A stretch of 36,379 nt of DNA from Pseudomonas sp. MRSN 12121 (lineage in GTDB: Bacteria > Pseudomonadota > Gammaproteobacteria > Pseudomonadales > Pseudomonadaceae). A program made the position numbers and the translations under genes. Shown piece by piece: positions 6,596 to 15,957 of this stretch; the stretch's first letter is position 1, and each line of letters starts with the position of its first letter. The notes under the pieces were generated by a model. It saw nothing but the letters and a program-made list of their open reading frames with translations, was not told the DNA's origin and ran no database searches. The DNA lies in the NCBI RefSeq assembly GCF_000931465.1, contig NZ_CP010893.1:1-36379 (forward strand). Reading direction: 5' to 3'.

Positions 6596-8775
6596 CGGGC
6601 GGCCTCCCGTTGCTTGGCATTACGTGGCTCCGCTTGTTCCTGTTCCTTCCCCTGCTGTTTGACCAGCTGGGCTTCGCGGATCTTAGGCGCCGGTACTGGA
6701 TCGCCGTGCGCGATGCGTTCAGCCATGGCCAGCTGCGCGACCGCTACGAACCGTTCTTGTTCTTCCTTGTTGTTCGGCCATTGGCGTTCGGCAAACTTGT
6801 GCGCCGCCGCTACGGTGCCATAGGCCGGGGCCAATTCCGGGTGCTTACCGACCACTTCGCTGCGGTCGCCGTATACGAAGGCTTGCGCCTTATCGACCGA
6901 CCCCACTTTCCAGGTATTGCGGATCGCGTCGATTTCGCGGGTTCCAATCTGCTGGCCTTGGTCATCGAATACTTTTTCCTTGGCGGTAACGTCCTTGCTG
7001 GCCACCTTTTCCAACGCGATGGTTTCCCCAGGCTTGGCCTGGCTATCTCGCATGGCTCGCTCCAGGTCTTTGCCCCAAACCACCTGTTCGCCCGCCTCGG
7101 TCGCGACCTTGACGTAATAGCTCTGGTCTTTCTTGTCGTTGAATTGGTAAGGGGCTTTACCGTGCTCGAGCAGTTGCCCAGTCGTCACACCGTCGCGAAT
7201 GCTGAAGTCCTTGAGCCGGGCAACATCGGGGCCACGTTCGCCCTTGCTCTGTTCAGCGCTAAGGGCAGCGACAGCGGCGACAGCGGCGACAGGGGCGGCC
7301 TGGCCTGGCGACTGACGATCACCTGCAGGTGATTTAGTCGGACGCTGGCCAGCGTCCTTATCGCGCACGGTACCAGCCTCTAGACTGTTTTCCTTGGCGG
7401 TATCCTTGACCAACTTGGCCAGGTGCGCTTTCTCGATAGCAGTAGGACGGTAGCCGCTGACTTCCAGGCCGTTCATGGAGGCTTCCAGCCAAGCGGCACG
7501 GCGGAATTCCTCGGTGCCTTTAACGGTGATTTTCTCCCAGCCCCGCGCCTTAGCAATGTCCACCATGGAAGCAATCACTTCCTGGTTTTCGCTCTTAGTG
7601 GCGAGCTTTTGGCCCTTGTCATCGAAAGCCGCTGTTTTGTCGGGGAAATAGAACTTGTTGTCCACCTGCACGAACCGTTGTTTGACGTGCTCGGGAATGG
7701 CTTTCTCACGCGCTGTAACGGCTTCTTTATTGAATCGTAGGGGTTGGCCCGCATCGGCTGATTCGCGGCTGTCAGGGGCCGCCAGAGGAATCGGCTCACG
7801 GGCGCGCTCAGCTAGGCCCAGCGTTTCCCGCTCCAGGCGTACACGCTCACGCTGGCGGGCTGCAAACAGACGTGCCTCAGCGTCTGCCGACTCCAGGACT
7901 GGAGCGGCGCGCTGGGCTTCCAGATCCGCACGGCGTCGGTTTGCAAAGTCCTTGGCCTGGCTGTCCAGCTCAGGCGTAGCTGCGGGCTGCTGAACGACAG
8001 TAGCGTCCATCTGCGGATTCTGCGCAGCCGTGCGCAAATTTTGGCGTTGCTGGCCAACCAGCGCGGACAGTTCTGGGTCGATTTCAGCATCACGGGAAAC
8101 GCCGCTCTCTACGCTGTTTTCGCGTGCGGGAGCAGGAGCCGGAACCTTGGCCATCAGGGGGATACCGTTCTGCTTGAGCGCGTCGGCCGCCGACAGAGGA
8201 TTATCTTTGTCGGCGGTCTTGGCATTGATATCGGCCCCGGCTTCAATCAAGCGGTTAGCCGTGCGGCCATCCTTGGCGGTTGCTGCCGCGTGCAGGGGGG
8301 TAATGCGGTCCTGGTCGCGTGCATTGACGTTGGCCCCGGCCTCGATCAATGCCTTTGCCACGTCGGCATTACCGGCCTTCACGGCAGATAGGAGCGGGGT
8401 TTCACCCTTGACCTGGCCAGCGTCCAGGTCCGATTTCGAAACCTTCGCCTCGATGTTGGCCCCGGCCTCGATCAGCACCTTAGCCGCCTGCGGGGTCAAC
8501 GCAGGATCGTGCATAACGGTCTTTCCGCTAGGCAAACGCATGTTCACGTCTGCCCCACGTGCTACCAGTCCTTCCAGGAACATTTGACCATTGATTTTTT
8601 CGCCAGTCGAAAGTTGGCCACGAACGGCGGAAAGAAGAAGAGGCACGCCATTATCTAGCGGCTCTTTCATGTTCGCACTCAGAGATTTATTCGAGTCGAT
8701 GATTGCCAATGCGGTATCGACGTTGTTTTCACGCAGCGCCGTTACAAGACCTTCTTTATCAGCTTTAGTAGCCAT
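6592..8775 (-). CDS. Ankyrin-repeat protein with LPD7 domain, conjugation-associated
   Basis: 727 residues. Residues 1-205 hold four to five ankyrin repeats (for example VLIEAGANIEAKV, ALIEAGANVNARD, RLIEAGADINAKT). A charged, Ala/Arg/Glu-rich linker (210-350) leads to an LPD7 domain (about 365-456: FVQVDNKFYFPDKTAAFDD, ARGWEKITVKGTEEFRR). After a second linker, about 535-600 carries a module seen in the tails of large relaxases and TraC/TraI-like proteins (SYYVKVATEAGEQVVWGKDL). No signal peptide. LPD domains are known from polyvalent proteins thought to travel with conjugating DNA. The gene sits between virD4 and the transglycosylase gene, so a secreted or coupling-protein-linked role is plausible but unproven. 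Confidence 0.75.
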   Translation of the reverse strand: MATKADKEGLVTALRENNVDTALAIIDSNKSLSANMKEPLDNGVPLLLSAVRGQLSTGEKINGQMFLEGLVARGADVNMRLPSGKTVMHDPALTPQAAKVLIEAGANIEAKVSKSDLDAGQVKGETPLLSAVKAGNADVAKALIEAGANVNARDQDRITPLHAAATAKDGRTANRLIEAGADINAKTADKDNPLSAADALKQNGIPLMAKVPAPAPARENSVESGVSRDAEIDPELSALVGQQRQNLRTAAQNPQMDATVVQQPAATPELDSQAKDFANRRRADLEAQRAAPVLESADAEARLFAARQRERVRLERETLGLAERAREPIPLAAPDSRESADAGQPLRFNKEAVTAREKAIPEHVKQRFVQVDNKFYFPDKTAAFDDKGQKLATKSENQEVIASMVDIAKARGWEKITVKGTEEFRRAAWLEASMNGLEVSGYRPTAIEKAHLAKLVKDTAKENSLEAGTVRDKDAGQRPTKSPAGDRQSPGQAAPVAAVAAVAALSAEQSKGERGPDVARLKDFSIRDGVTTGQLLEHGKAPYQFNDKKDQSYYVKVATEAGEQVVWGKDLERAMRDSQAKPGETIALEKVASKDVTAKEKVFDDQGQQIGTREIDAIRNTWKVGSVDKAQAFVYGDRSEVVGKHPELAPAYGTVAAAHKFAERQWPNNKEEQERFVAVAQLAMAERIAHGDPVPAPKIREAQLVKQQGKEQEQAEPRNAKQREAAR

Positions 8776-8794
8776 AAGTTACGTTCCTTCTGCG

Positions 8795-10705
8795 TCAGTC
8801 AGCGATTGAATTAATAAAGGAGCCAAACAGTTCTTGCATTTCCTCGTCAGTGGCAGGTTCGTTTTCCGGTAGTTCGATTTTTTCGAAGTCAATATTATAA
8901 TCAGTGAGGGACAGTTTATCTATGGTTTCAATGTCATCAGCAACAATTTCCCGATCAACGTACTTAACCAACTGGCCATCAACTTCTGTAACTTCTTCTT
9001 TGGCCGGTTTGGGCTTCGGTTTCGCCACTCTCGCAGCAGGGGGGGTATATTCTGCAACTGATTGAACATGCGGCGGAAGCAACCGTTTCTTAAAAACCTT
9101 TTCCTTATAATAGAAAACTTTCTCGCACAAAATGGCGTTCATGTTTTCGACAAAGATAATTTGGCGCTTCTTACCAATCTGGCGTACCTCTTGGGGGAGA
9201 AGTAACGCTCGTTTCGTCTCGGACGTATTCGTCGATCCACCTTTCAGGTCAAACTTCGGACGTGAATGAGATTTAGCTTTAACTGTAGTGTCGCCGAGCA
9301 TTTCTGAAACGGTGCGGGCATGCTCTTTGTTTTTAGGAGCGAATACGATTTCGGCACCCAAGCATTCAATGATCGTTTTGGCAACCTCGATACCGTAGGT
9401 GGCGATCAACTGGGAGATAGATTGAACGATAATGAACGGACGAATGTTGTAGCCGCCCATATAACCGATAGCTTTGGCAATTACCGGCATGCGCCCTGGT
9501 GCGGTGAATTCGTCCATAATCCACGCCAATTGATATTTCAGCTCGGGATTATCTTCTGGCATTTCATCCATATTCAACTCTAGAATCTGCTGCGCGAACA
9601 GGTTTAAGAGCAGAGACAGATAATCCAAGTCTTTCGGAAGGATACCCAGGTAGATGGTTATTTTTTGTTTCCGTAGTAAGCGCAGGTCAACGGAGCTACG
9701 GCACGTTGCAGCATCAACCAATGGGTTAAGCCATAATTCCAACTTTGCCGTAAAGGTTTTACGAATAGACGATTGCGTATTGCCACTGGTGAAAATGAAG
9801 TCATACAACGCTGCCTTGCACGCTGAACTAAGCGGCATTGCAGATTCGTCGCGTTGCTCAATGATTTCTTTCCAGTGCTCGCCAACGGTTTCCCCTTCAC
9901 CGAACATGATTTGCCGGACAATCTCCCCGAATGTCCGGGGCAGGTTTGGGGTTTCAAAGACGTACAGTGCCAACCCCAGGAACAACGTGCGGCAAGAGGC
10001 TGGCCAGAATGGGTCACCGTCTGCCGGATCGGGTGAAAGCATATTGCCTATTTTTTGCAGATCATTGACGCGCAGCATTGGATCGTCCGACACATAGTCC
10101 AACGGGTTCCATTGCATGGTGCGCATTTCGGGATCTACGGGACTAAACAGGTATACGTCGCTGAAGGTCTGCCGAAACCCCGAGGTCAGCCGGTAGGATT
10201 CCTTGCGCACGTCCAGCAAAACCACGCTATCAGGCCAGCTAAGCATGTTCGGCTGCACCACACCAACGCCCTTACCGGAGCGCGGCGGCGCAGATAGGAG
10301 CGCGCCCAGCTGGCCCGAGAGCATAAGGAAGCGGCCACGCCATTTACCGATAATGAAGCCGTGTTCGCCAAGCAACTTGTTCCGCTTTATTTCGGCGGTA
10401 TTGGCAAACCGCGCATCACCGTGCAACTTACGGTTGATGGGGGCAACGCATATCCCAATCACGATAAGTGGCGGGATGAATCCCGCCACTGTGCAGATAC
10501 TCAACCACTTCTTAACCTGTGGTTGAGTACCGTAGTAAACCCAGTAGTCAATGATGGTCTTGGGTGTTGCATTGAATGGTGGCTCACCAATTTTCCAGAG
10601 AAACCAATAACCAGCTAGATACAACCCGAGCACGACGCCCATAATGCCAAGCACCGTAAAGGCCTTTACCTTGGCATTGAAACTGTCCAGTTCGTTCAGC
10701 AGCAT
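8795..10705 (-). CDS. virD4: VirD4/TraG type IV coupling protein
   Basis: 636 residues. Two membrane segments lie at about 15-38 and 68-90. The cytoplasmic ATPase part has Walker A at about 139-147 (SAPPRSGKGVGV), the family motif ANTAEIKR before it, and Walker B in YQLAWIMDEF. The hexamer brings the relaxase-DNA complex to the secretion channel. The C-terminal 60 residues are acidic, as in coupling proteins that use this tail to recruit substrates. It follows virB11 after a 9-bp gap and precedes the ankyrin-LPD7 gene. Confidence 0.93.
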   Translation of the reverse strand: MLLNELDSFNAKVKAFTVLGIMGVVLGLYLAGYWFLWKIGEPPFNATPKTIIDYWVYYGTQPQVKKWLSICTVAGFIPPLIVIGICVAPINRKLHGDARFANTAEIKRNKLLGEHGFIIGKWRGRFLMLSGQLGALLSAPPRSGKGVGVVQPNMLSWPDSVVLLDVRKESYRLTSGFRQTFSDVYLFSPVDPEMRTMQWNPLDYVSDDPMLRVNDLQKIGNMLSPDPADGDPFWPASCRTLFLGLALYVFETPNLPRTFGEIVRQIMFGEGETVGEHWKEIIEQRDESAMPLSSACKAALYDFIFTSGNTQSSIRKTFTAKLELWLNPLVDAATCRSSVDLRLLRKQKITIYLGILPKDLDYLSLLLNLFAQQILELNMDEMPEDNPELKYQLAWIMDEFTAPGRMPVIAKAIGYMGGYNIRPFIIVQSISQLIATYGIEVAKTIIECLGAEIVFAPKNKEHARTVSEMLGDTTVKAKSHSRPKFDLKGGSTNTSETKRALLLPQEVRQIGKKRQIIFVENMNAILCEKVFYYKEKVFKKRLLPPHVQSVAEYTPPAARVAKPKPKPAKEEVTEVDGQLVKYVDREIVADDIETIDKLSLTDYNIDFEKIELPENEPATDEEMQELFGSFINSIAD

Positions 10706-10714
10706 ATAACCTCC

Positions 10715-11761
10715 TTAACCCGCCACCTGGATCGCGTATTCAGGATCGTAGTAAATTTGACTTACATACGGTTTGCCATTTTCATCGCGTTCGCACTGAA
10801 TCACGATGTTAATGAGCATATACAGGTCTTTGATGATTAAATCTTGAGATAGTTGGCTCCCTTCCGGGCTAGCCTGGATCATATTGGCCATTCGGCGAAA
10901 TGCCATTTTCGGGCTATTGGCGTGAAAACTCGCCATAGTGCCAGGATGGCCACTGTTCACAACATTTTGAAAGAAGAAATACGCTTCATCACCGCGAATC
11001 TCAGCTAACAGCACTCGACTTGGGAACTGACGCAGCGTAGAAGCCAGCACGCCTTTTACCCGCAGTTTTTCCGACGCGTCTGTACTCCTAGTAAACTTCA
11101 AGTTTACTTGGTTACGGTGCGGCAGCCGTGATTCACGGGTATCTTCTACGGTAATAAGACGTTCGGCTTCGGGGATCTTATGCCCCAGTGCGTTCATCAA
11201 CGCAGTTTTGCCGGAGCCTGTTTCACCGACAAAAAATATATTTTGCTTTTCCAGCACGGCGGTGCAAAGAAACCCGACCACATCCTTCGCTTTAAACAAT
11301 TCAAGTAGCGTGCGCTCTTTTACAGTCAGTTCGCGGTTCAGCTCCGTCCGTACTTCTCCGCTGATACCGCGTGTTTGAACCCACTGGGTACGCTCAAAAC
11401 TACCAAAGCTGATAATTTCCTCTAGTGTGAAAGCCTTCCCTTTGGGGGGAAGGCGTATTGTGATACTTGGGGTTTCTGTTACAGGCGGCAGAGTAATTTC
11501 TATCCGCTGCCCTGCCGGTAGTTCAGCACTGATGATTGGTTCGCGAGGCTGGCCCGAGAAATTCGCCACCAGTCGGCTAAGTTCCTCACACCACTGGTAG
11601 TCAAGTTCTGGCATCTGGATGTACTCCCAATGCCCATGGGTGTAAGTACAAAGCTCGAACGGCTTGTTGATGCAGAGTTCGTTATAATCCCCGTTGAGGT
11701 ACTCGTTCAGTACCTCAAGATGGATTTCGACCGTGTGCAGTCCGTCGTTGTTATCCATCAT
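10715..11761 (-). CDS. virB11: VirB11 type IV secretion ATPase
   Basis: 348 residues, the usual size. Walker A is GETGSGKT at about 179-186. An Asp box/Walker B region (LLAEIRGDEAYFFF) and the His box (VNSGHPGTMASFHANSP) follow. A hexameric cytoplasmic ATPase that powers pilus assembly and substrate transfer together with VirB4 and VirD4. Its start overlaps the virB10 stop by 4 bases. Confidence 0.95.
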   Translation of the reverse strand: MMDNNDGLHTVEIHLEVLNEYLNGDYNELCINKPFELCTYTHGHWEYIQMPELDYQWCEELSRLVANFSGQPREPIISAELPAGQRIEITLPPVTETPSITIRLPPKGKAFTLEEIISFGSFERTQWVQTRGISGEVRTELNRELTVKERTLLELFKAKDVVGFLCTAVLEKQNIFFVGETGSGKTALMNALGHKIPEAERLITVEDTRESRLPHRNQVNLKFTRSTDASEKLRVKGVLASTLRQFPSRVLLAEIRGDEAYFFFQNVVNSGHPGTMASFHANSPKMAFRRMANMIQASPEGSQLSQDLIIKDLYMLINIVIQCERDENGKPYVSQIYYDPEYAIQVAG

Positions 11762-12972
11762 TCTTTGTACTCCAGGCTATAGACTTTGCCGAAATCAATA
11801 TCCCGCGCTACATAGATATAAATGTTCGCGCCTTGATTACGAGTCAGAGTGTTCGGGATATTAGCGGCTTCCTTGAAAATCTCGGTGGCCAAGTCCTGCC
11901 CGCCGCTACGGGTATTGCCCAGGTTGACAGTGGTGTTCTGGCTATCGTTGCTTTGCTGGGTCGCTTCCAGGTACGCGCCTACGTCGTCGATGATGCTCAG
12001 CGCGACAATAGGCCCCCAGCGTTCGGCAAGGTGATAGTCAATGTCGCCGGTGACGCCAGTACGCCCCAGTTCATCGGTAGCCGCGGAACTCAGGTTGAAC
12101 GCCACATTGTTTGGCATTGGAGTGCGGCCACGGGTCCACACAATCGGCAGGCGCCGATTTCCGCGAGCCAGGCCCATGAGTTGCTGGCCGGTGTAGATGG
12201 TGCCGCGCTCGGCCACAATGGCGCTGTGATCGGCAGACCACAGGTCATCGTTTTGGACGCACTGCACCATGCCTACCAGTGACGAGTCCAGGGCTGGACG
12301 AACAGTACAGCCAATAGCTTCACCCTGATAAACCATTAACCCAGGGTCGCCCAGTCGGTAGGCTTCAACGGGGTCCATCTGTGCTGATTGCAACGACTGC
12401 GACAGACGATCGCCAGGGTTAGCCTGGCCACCCTGACCAGCTTGTCCAGAGACGGCCTGGTACTGGCCGCCCGGTTGTCCACCAGCACGGCCAGCAGTAG
12501 CGGCAGCGGTCGATGCCGAACCGGTACCATCGAGCTTGAATTTCACCGAGGACGCCAGGCGTTCTTCACGTTCGATTTGCGCCGGCGATTTCACCGGCTG
12601 GCCATTGCTGCCCTTTGCGTTGACGTTAGGCGGCGGCGGTGCGGCCTGGCCGCCCTGTTGCGAACTGGCGGGCGTATCCAGCGCGCCGACCTTGAGAGGT
12701 GGCAACTGGGCGTTGGCTGTTTGGGTAGTGTCTACGTCGCGGTCTTTACGCTCCTGGCGCTCTTTGATAAGACCGGCGTAGTAGGTGAACAGCAGCCAGC
12801 CAGCAAACCCCAAGATGCATACACCGGCAAGAATATTGGTAACACGGGCTTGAACCCGCATACCTTTGTTGACGGAGGCAATCTTGCGGTCCCCTTGAAT
12901 GGACTGTTCTTCGATTACTTCATCCTCTTCTTCTTCTTCGACTTCATCCCTGCGGTTCCATGGCATTCTCAT
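11758..12972 (-). CDS. virB10: VirB10 core-complex protein
   Basis: 404 residues. An acidic cytoplasmic start (RRDEVEEEEEDEVIEEQ) is followed by one membrane segment at about 45-65 and a Pro/Gln/Gly-rich periplasmic linker to about 205. The C-terminal beta-barrel domain has the family landmarks GTIYTGQQLMGLARGN, RRLPIVWTRGRTPM and GVTGDIDYHLAERWG. It spans both membranes and gates the outer channel with VirB7 and VirB9. It overlaps virB9 and virB11 by 4 bases on either side. Confidence 0.95.
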   Translation of the reverse strand: MRMPWNRRDEVEEEEEDEVIEEQSIQGDRKIASVNKGMRVQARVTNILAGVCILGFAGWLLFTYYAGLIKERQERKDRDVDTTQTANAQLPPLKVGALDTPASSQQGGQAAPPPPNVNAKGSNGQPVKSPAQIEREERLASSVKFKLDGTGSASTAAATAGRAGGQPGGQYQAVSGQAGQGGQANPGDRLSQSLQSAQMDPVEAYRLGDPGLMVYQGEAIGCTVRPALDSSLVGMVQCVQNDDLWSADHSAIVAERGTIYTGQQLMGLARGNRRLPIVWTRGRTPMPNNVAFNLSSAATDELGRTGVTGDIDYHLAERWGPIVALSIIDDVGAYLEATQQSNDSQNTTVNLGNTRSGGQDLATEIFKEAANIPNTLTRNQGANIYIYVARDIDFGKVYSLEYKE

Positions 12973-13778
12973 TGTTCGGCCTCCTTCAACACACGCTCAA
13001 CATGCGGCGATTGAGTTTTGGTTTTAGGTCGATCACCCCCGCGTGGGTCATATGACTCGTTATAAATACAAGTCACAAGCTCGCCACTACGGAAAATAAA
13101 TTTCGCTTTCACATCGTGAATAACCACAACATCATCATTGACGTTGTAGTTAGCCATAACTTCCTTGCCTTCCTCGTTTTCGTAGTAAATTTGAGGAATT
13201 TTGGCCCGAGGTGGGAAGGTCACGTAAGTAGCCAAACCGTTGTCTACAACACGGACAGGCTCGATAGTTGTAGCGCCTTCGACGGTCCAGTTTTCGTTTT
13301 GGTGGCGGCCATCACCTTGGGTCAACATCTTCTTAACCAAGTCAGCTTGGCCCTTGGCGCGGCGGCTTTGCAGTTCATCCTCCGGGTAGCGGTATTGGAT
13401 GAACTCATAGTTAATTTCTTTAGGACCGGCCAACACCATATCCAGGTTATAAACACGCTTATTGGTGAGAATGTGAATATTGGTGTTTGGGCTACCCCTG
13501 GCTGGCTTCATAAAAAAGCCGTTTCCGGCTGTGATCGCCCCAACATTCCAAGCGTCGGTATAACCGCCGCCCATGTCCAAAATACGTTCGCCAGGTGCGA
13601 ACATAACAAGGGTGTCACGACCTATACGGGCTTTCACAGTCACATAGTCGTAAGGGTCGTAGTCAACGAATCGAATACGCTTGTCCTTGGTTGACGCAAC
13701 CGGCGTTGATGCCGCGTGTGCTTGATAGTTCCAGGTGCAACCAATAAGCACTGCAAGCGCGATAGGGGCGATTTTCAT
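12969..13778 (-). CDS. virB9: VirB9 core-complex protein
   Basis: 269 residues with a signal peptide (cleavage after about YQAHA). The N-terminal domain has IRFVDYDPYDYVTVKARIG. The C-terminal domain, at about 155-260, has YVTFPPRAKIPQIYYENEEGK and the family end FIFRSGELVTCIYNESYDP. Forms the outer-membrane ring with VirB7 and VirB10. The start is 3 bp after the virB8 stop. Confidence 0.93.
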   Translation of the reverse strand: MKIAPIALAVLIGCTWNYQAHAASTPVASTKDKRIRFVDYDPYDYVTVKARIGRDTLVMFAPGERILDMGGGYTDAWNVGAITAGNGFFMKPARGSPNTNIHILTNKRVYNLDMVLAGPKEINYEFIQYRYPEDELQSRRAKGQADLVKKMLTQGDGRHQNENWTVEGATTIEPVRVVDNGLATYVTFPPRAKIPQIYYENEEGKEVMANYNVNDDVVVIHDVKAKFIFRSGELVTCIYNESYDPRGGDRPKTKTQSPHVERVLKEAEQ

Positions 13779-13780
13779 AG

Positions 13781-14674
13781 CTACTCCCTCCCATCAGTTG
13801 GCGAATAGGCCGGAGCCGATAAACCGGAGCGTTGCGCGGGTTGTGACTGGACCGCTTGACCCTGGCGGCGGGCTGTTGGATTTGGCGCAGTCAACACCTG
13901 GTTCGTGTTGTACTGGGTGATTTGTAGGCCAATATCATTAACCCGGCGTTGCTCCTCAGACTTAGGCAGATTCACCATCTGAAACGCAATATCAGCAATC
14001 CAATAAGTTACAGTCGGAATGCCATTGGCTGTGACAGTTCGTTTGAAATGGATTTGGGCTGTATCCACAATCCCTTTTGTGTTCTCCCGAGGCGAGATTG
14101 TTTCAATTTGAACTTTGACGGTCGCCTTGTTGCCGTAGACGTTCAGCGGGCCATCCGGGTTTTCAGTGTCCCAGTATTTACCCCACTGGGATTGCAACTG
14201 TGGCGACATAAAAGCGGCGGCGCAGAAATAATCACTTTCCGCCATATCCTTGATATAGCGTTCACGGCAAACCGCGAAGGTGTTAAGTGCACGCCGCAAC
14301 AGCGCATCTTCAAACTTGTCTTTGACTTCTTCCAGCGAGCGCAATGGGTTGATAGCGCCCGTCGTTTCGTTCATGACGAGAACTTGCGGGGCCGGTGGAG
14401 GCACCATTGCCGTTTCAACGGCTCGATGAGCAACCCAAAGACTACCGAAAGCGAATACAACAGCCAGACCCGCAACGCGGAATGACCATTTGATCATTTT
14501 GTCTTTGCGTTCGACTTCGGTATCAGCCCAGGACTGGGATGCCTGGAGGATTTGCTGTATGTCGTCGTGAGATTCCACGAACTCTTGAATGGTCGATAGG
14601 AACCGCTGTAACGCTGCTTCGTCACCTGCGGTTCTAGGAGTGTCGGAGTGCTTACGCTTTTTGCGGACTTCCAT
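13781..14674 (-). CDS. virB8: VirB8 inner-membrane assembly protein
   Basis: 297 residues. A cytoplasmic N-terminus of about 60 residues and one membrane segment (VAGLAVVFAFGSLWVAHRAV) precede the periplasmic NTF2-like domain (RYIKDMAESDYFCAAAFM, VNVYGNKATVKVQIE type landmarks). The Gln/Pro-rich tail after about 245 is longer than in Agrobacterium VirB8. It bridges the inner-membrane complex to the core. The start overlaps the virB7 stop by one base. Confidence 0.92.
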   Translation of the reverse strand: MEVRKKRKHSDTPRTAGDEAALQRFLSTIQEFVESHDDIQQILQASQSWADTEVERKDKMIKWSFRVAGLAVVFAFGSLWVAHRAVETAMVPPPAPQVLVMNETTGAINPLRSLEEVKDKFEDALLRRALNTFAVCRERYIKDMAESDYFCAAAFMSPQLQSQWGKYWDTENPDGPLNVYGNKATVKVQIETISPRENTKGIVDTAQIHFKRTVTANGIPTVTYWIADIAFQMVNLPKSEEQRRVNDIGLQITQYNTNQVLTAPNPTARRQGQAVQSQPAQRSGLSAPAYSPTDGRE

Positions 14675-14859
14675 TAGCCGTCTCCCAGGTCGAAAGCATT
14701 AAGGGCGAGAGCCTGGCCGCAGCTGGGGAACGTAATTCCGGCCTGGCGGTCAGCGTTGATTGGGCGGCGGTCCTTGCCGTCGCAGCTTGGGGGCTGATGG
14801 GCGCACCCAGCGGCGGCTACAACGACGGTCAGGGCAAGTAGACGTAAAACGATCTTCAT
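14674..14859 (-). CDS. virB7: VirB7-type lipoprotein
   Basis: 61 residues starting at ATG 14859 (GAGGAAAGC ribosome site). The longer upstream frame has no ribosome site and crosses a terminator hairpin. A lipoprotein signal peptide has its lipobox in VVAAAGC, with Cys19 as the lipidated residue. A second and third Cys (SCDGK, PSCGQ) could form disulphide bonds with VirB9 as in the family. Position between virB6 and virB8 fits VirB7. The identification rests on size, lipobox and position, because VirB7 sequences are not conserved. Confidence 0.8.
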   Translation of the reverse strand: MKIVLRLLALTVVVAAAGCAHQPPSCDGKDRRPINADRQAGITFPSCGQALALNAFDLGDG

Positions 14860-14880
14860 TTTTGCTTTCCTCACACGCAC

Positions 14881-14922
14881 AAAAAAGACGGATACATAGC
14901 AACACTTTACTATGTTCCGTCT
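14881..14922 (-). terminator. Hairpin plus T-run between virB6 and virB7, possible intra-operon attenuator
   Basis: On the minus strand AGACGGAACATAG (14922-14910) pairs with CTATGTATCCGTCT (14899-14886) around a 10-base loop and is followed by six T residues. Transcripts running from virB6 toward virB7 would meet it. It is probably leaky and sets the ratio of upstream to downstream products, since no strong promoter is visible in front of virB7. Confidence 0.6.
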
Positions 14923-14991
14923 ATGCAGAAAAGGCGTTTCCGTATCTAGGACGGCATCCATGCCTTGATTCCCTGTAAACGCGACCAGCGG

Positions 14992-15942
14992 TCAGACCTT
15001 GATTTGGCCACCCCGTGGCCGCTTCTTATCGCGGTTGCGGTTCGGATCGCGGGGACGGCGGCGAGGCATGAGCGAACGTAGAGAACGAGTCAGGAAGCGT
15101 GCAGCCAGGCGACCTGCGCCGTAGGAGTTGAACGACACCCCACCGGCCAAGCCCCCCGCCTTTGATGGAATCTGCACCAGACACAGAAGGGAAATCGCGC
15201 CAGTTACCAGGAACGGGAACAGCTGGCTAACTTGTGCGGTATTGGTGATTGCAGCCGCACCGGTCGATGCACGCTCATACAGGGTCATCACTAGAGCATT
15301 CGCGGCAATGGTCATGATGATGACTAGGGCATAGTTAGCGAGTTGCTGCACCCAGCGGCTAAAGAAATCGGATGTAGATTGGAACATCAGCGAGAAGATG
15401 AACAGCGGTCCGATTGCCATGATGATAGCCAATGCGATTTTGGCACCGACGATCAAGAAGCACGCATAGGCAGTTACCAATATCGTTTGGCCCCAAACCA
15501 GGATAGCGACCATATACATGCCAGGGTCACCGACCAATATACCGGCTTGGTCCCAAAACTTTTTACCGGCTTCAAAACCTTTACCCAGGATGCTATCTAG
15601 CGAACCAAAAATGGTGCTGGTATCCGAGGCACCGAAGAACGACTGTCCAAGCTCCAAAGGGGCTACGCTAAATGTGTTAACGACATACTGGTTGTATGCG
15701 GCGAACTGAAAGCCGACATAGAGAATAATAACCATTTTAAAGATGCGCTGTAGGCCATCCATCATGGGCTCTTTTGTGCCACCTCTCAGCAACGCATAGC
15801 CCCAAAACATGACGTATACGGCCAGTAAGGTGTTTACCGCAGGTGCAATAGCGTTGGCGACGGCGACGACGTTCTGCGTAATGAACGCGTTGGTCATCCC
15901 GTCTACGAACGTCAGCACCTGCGTATAGGTTTGCGTAGCCAT
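14992..15942 (-). CDS. virB6: VirB6 polytopic inner-membrane protein
   Basis: 316 residues with five to six hydrophobic segments (about 25-50, 70-90, 140-190, 200-225, 235-255), the central loop and the arginine/lysine-rich tail (MPRRRPRDPNRNRDKKRP) typical of TrbL/VirB6. Forms the base of the translocation path. An alternative start is not needed. The hairpin-terminator at 14881-14922 lies after its stop. Confidence 0.9.
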   Translation of the reverse strand: MATQTYTQVLTFVDGMTNAFITQNVVAVANAIAPAVNTLLAVYVMFWGYALLRGGTKEPMMDGLQRIFKMVIILYVGFQFAAYNQYVVNTFSVAPLELGQSFFGASDTSTIFGSLDSILGKGFEAGKKFWDQAGILVGDPGMYMVAILVWGQTILVTAYACFLIVGAKIALAIIMAIGPLFIFSLMFQSTSDFFSRWVQQLANYALVIIMTIAANALVMTLYERASTGAAAITNTAQVSQLFPFLVTGAISLLCLVQIPSKAGGLAGGVSFNSYGAGRLAARFLTRSLRSLMPRRRPRDPNRNRDKKRPRGGQIKV

Positions 15943-15957
15943 AGCCTGGACTCCGAG

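Noticed and set aside
6499..7332. 277-codon plus-strand frame
   Set aside because: Antisense shadow of the ankyrin-LPD7 and transglycosylase genes; no ribosome site and low-complexity composition.
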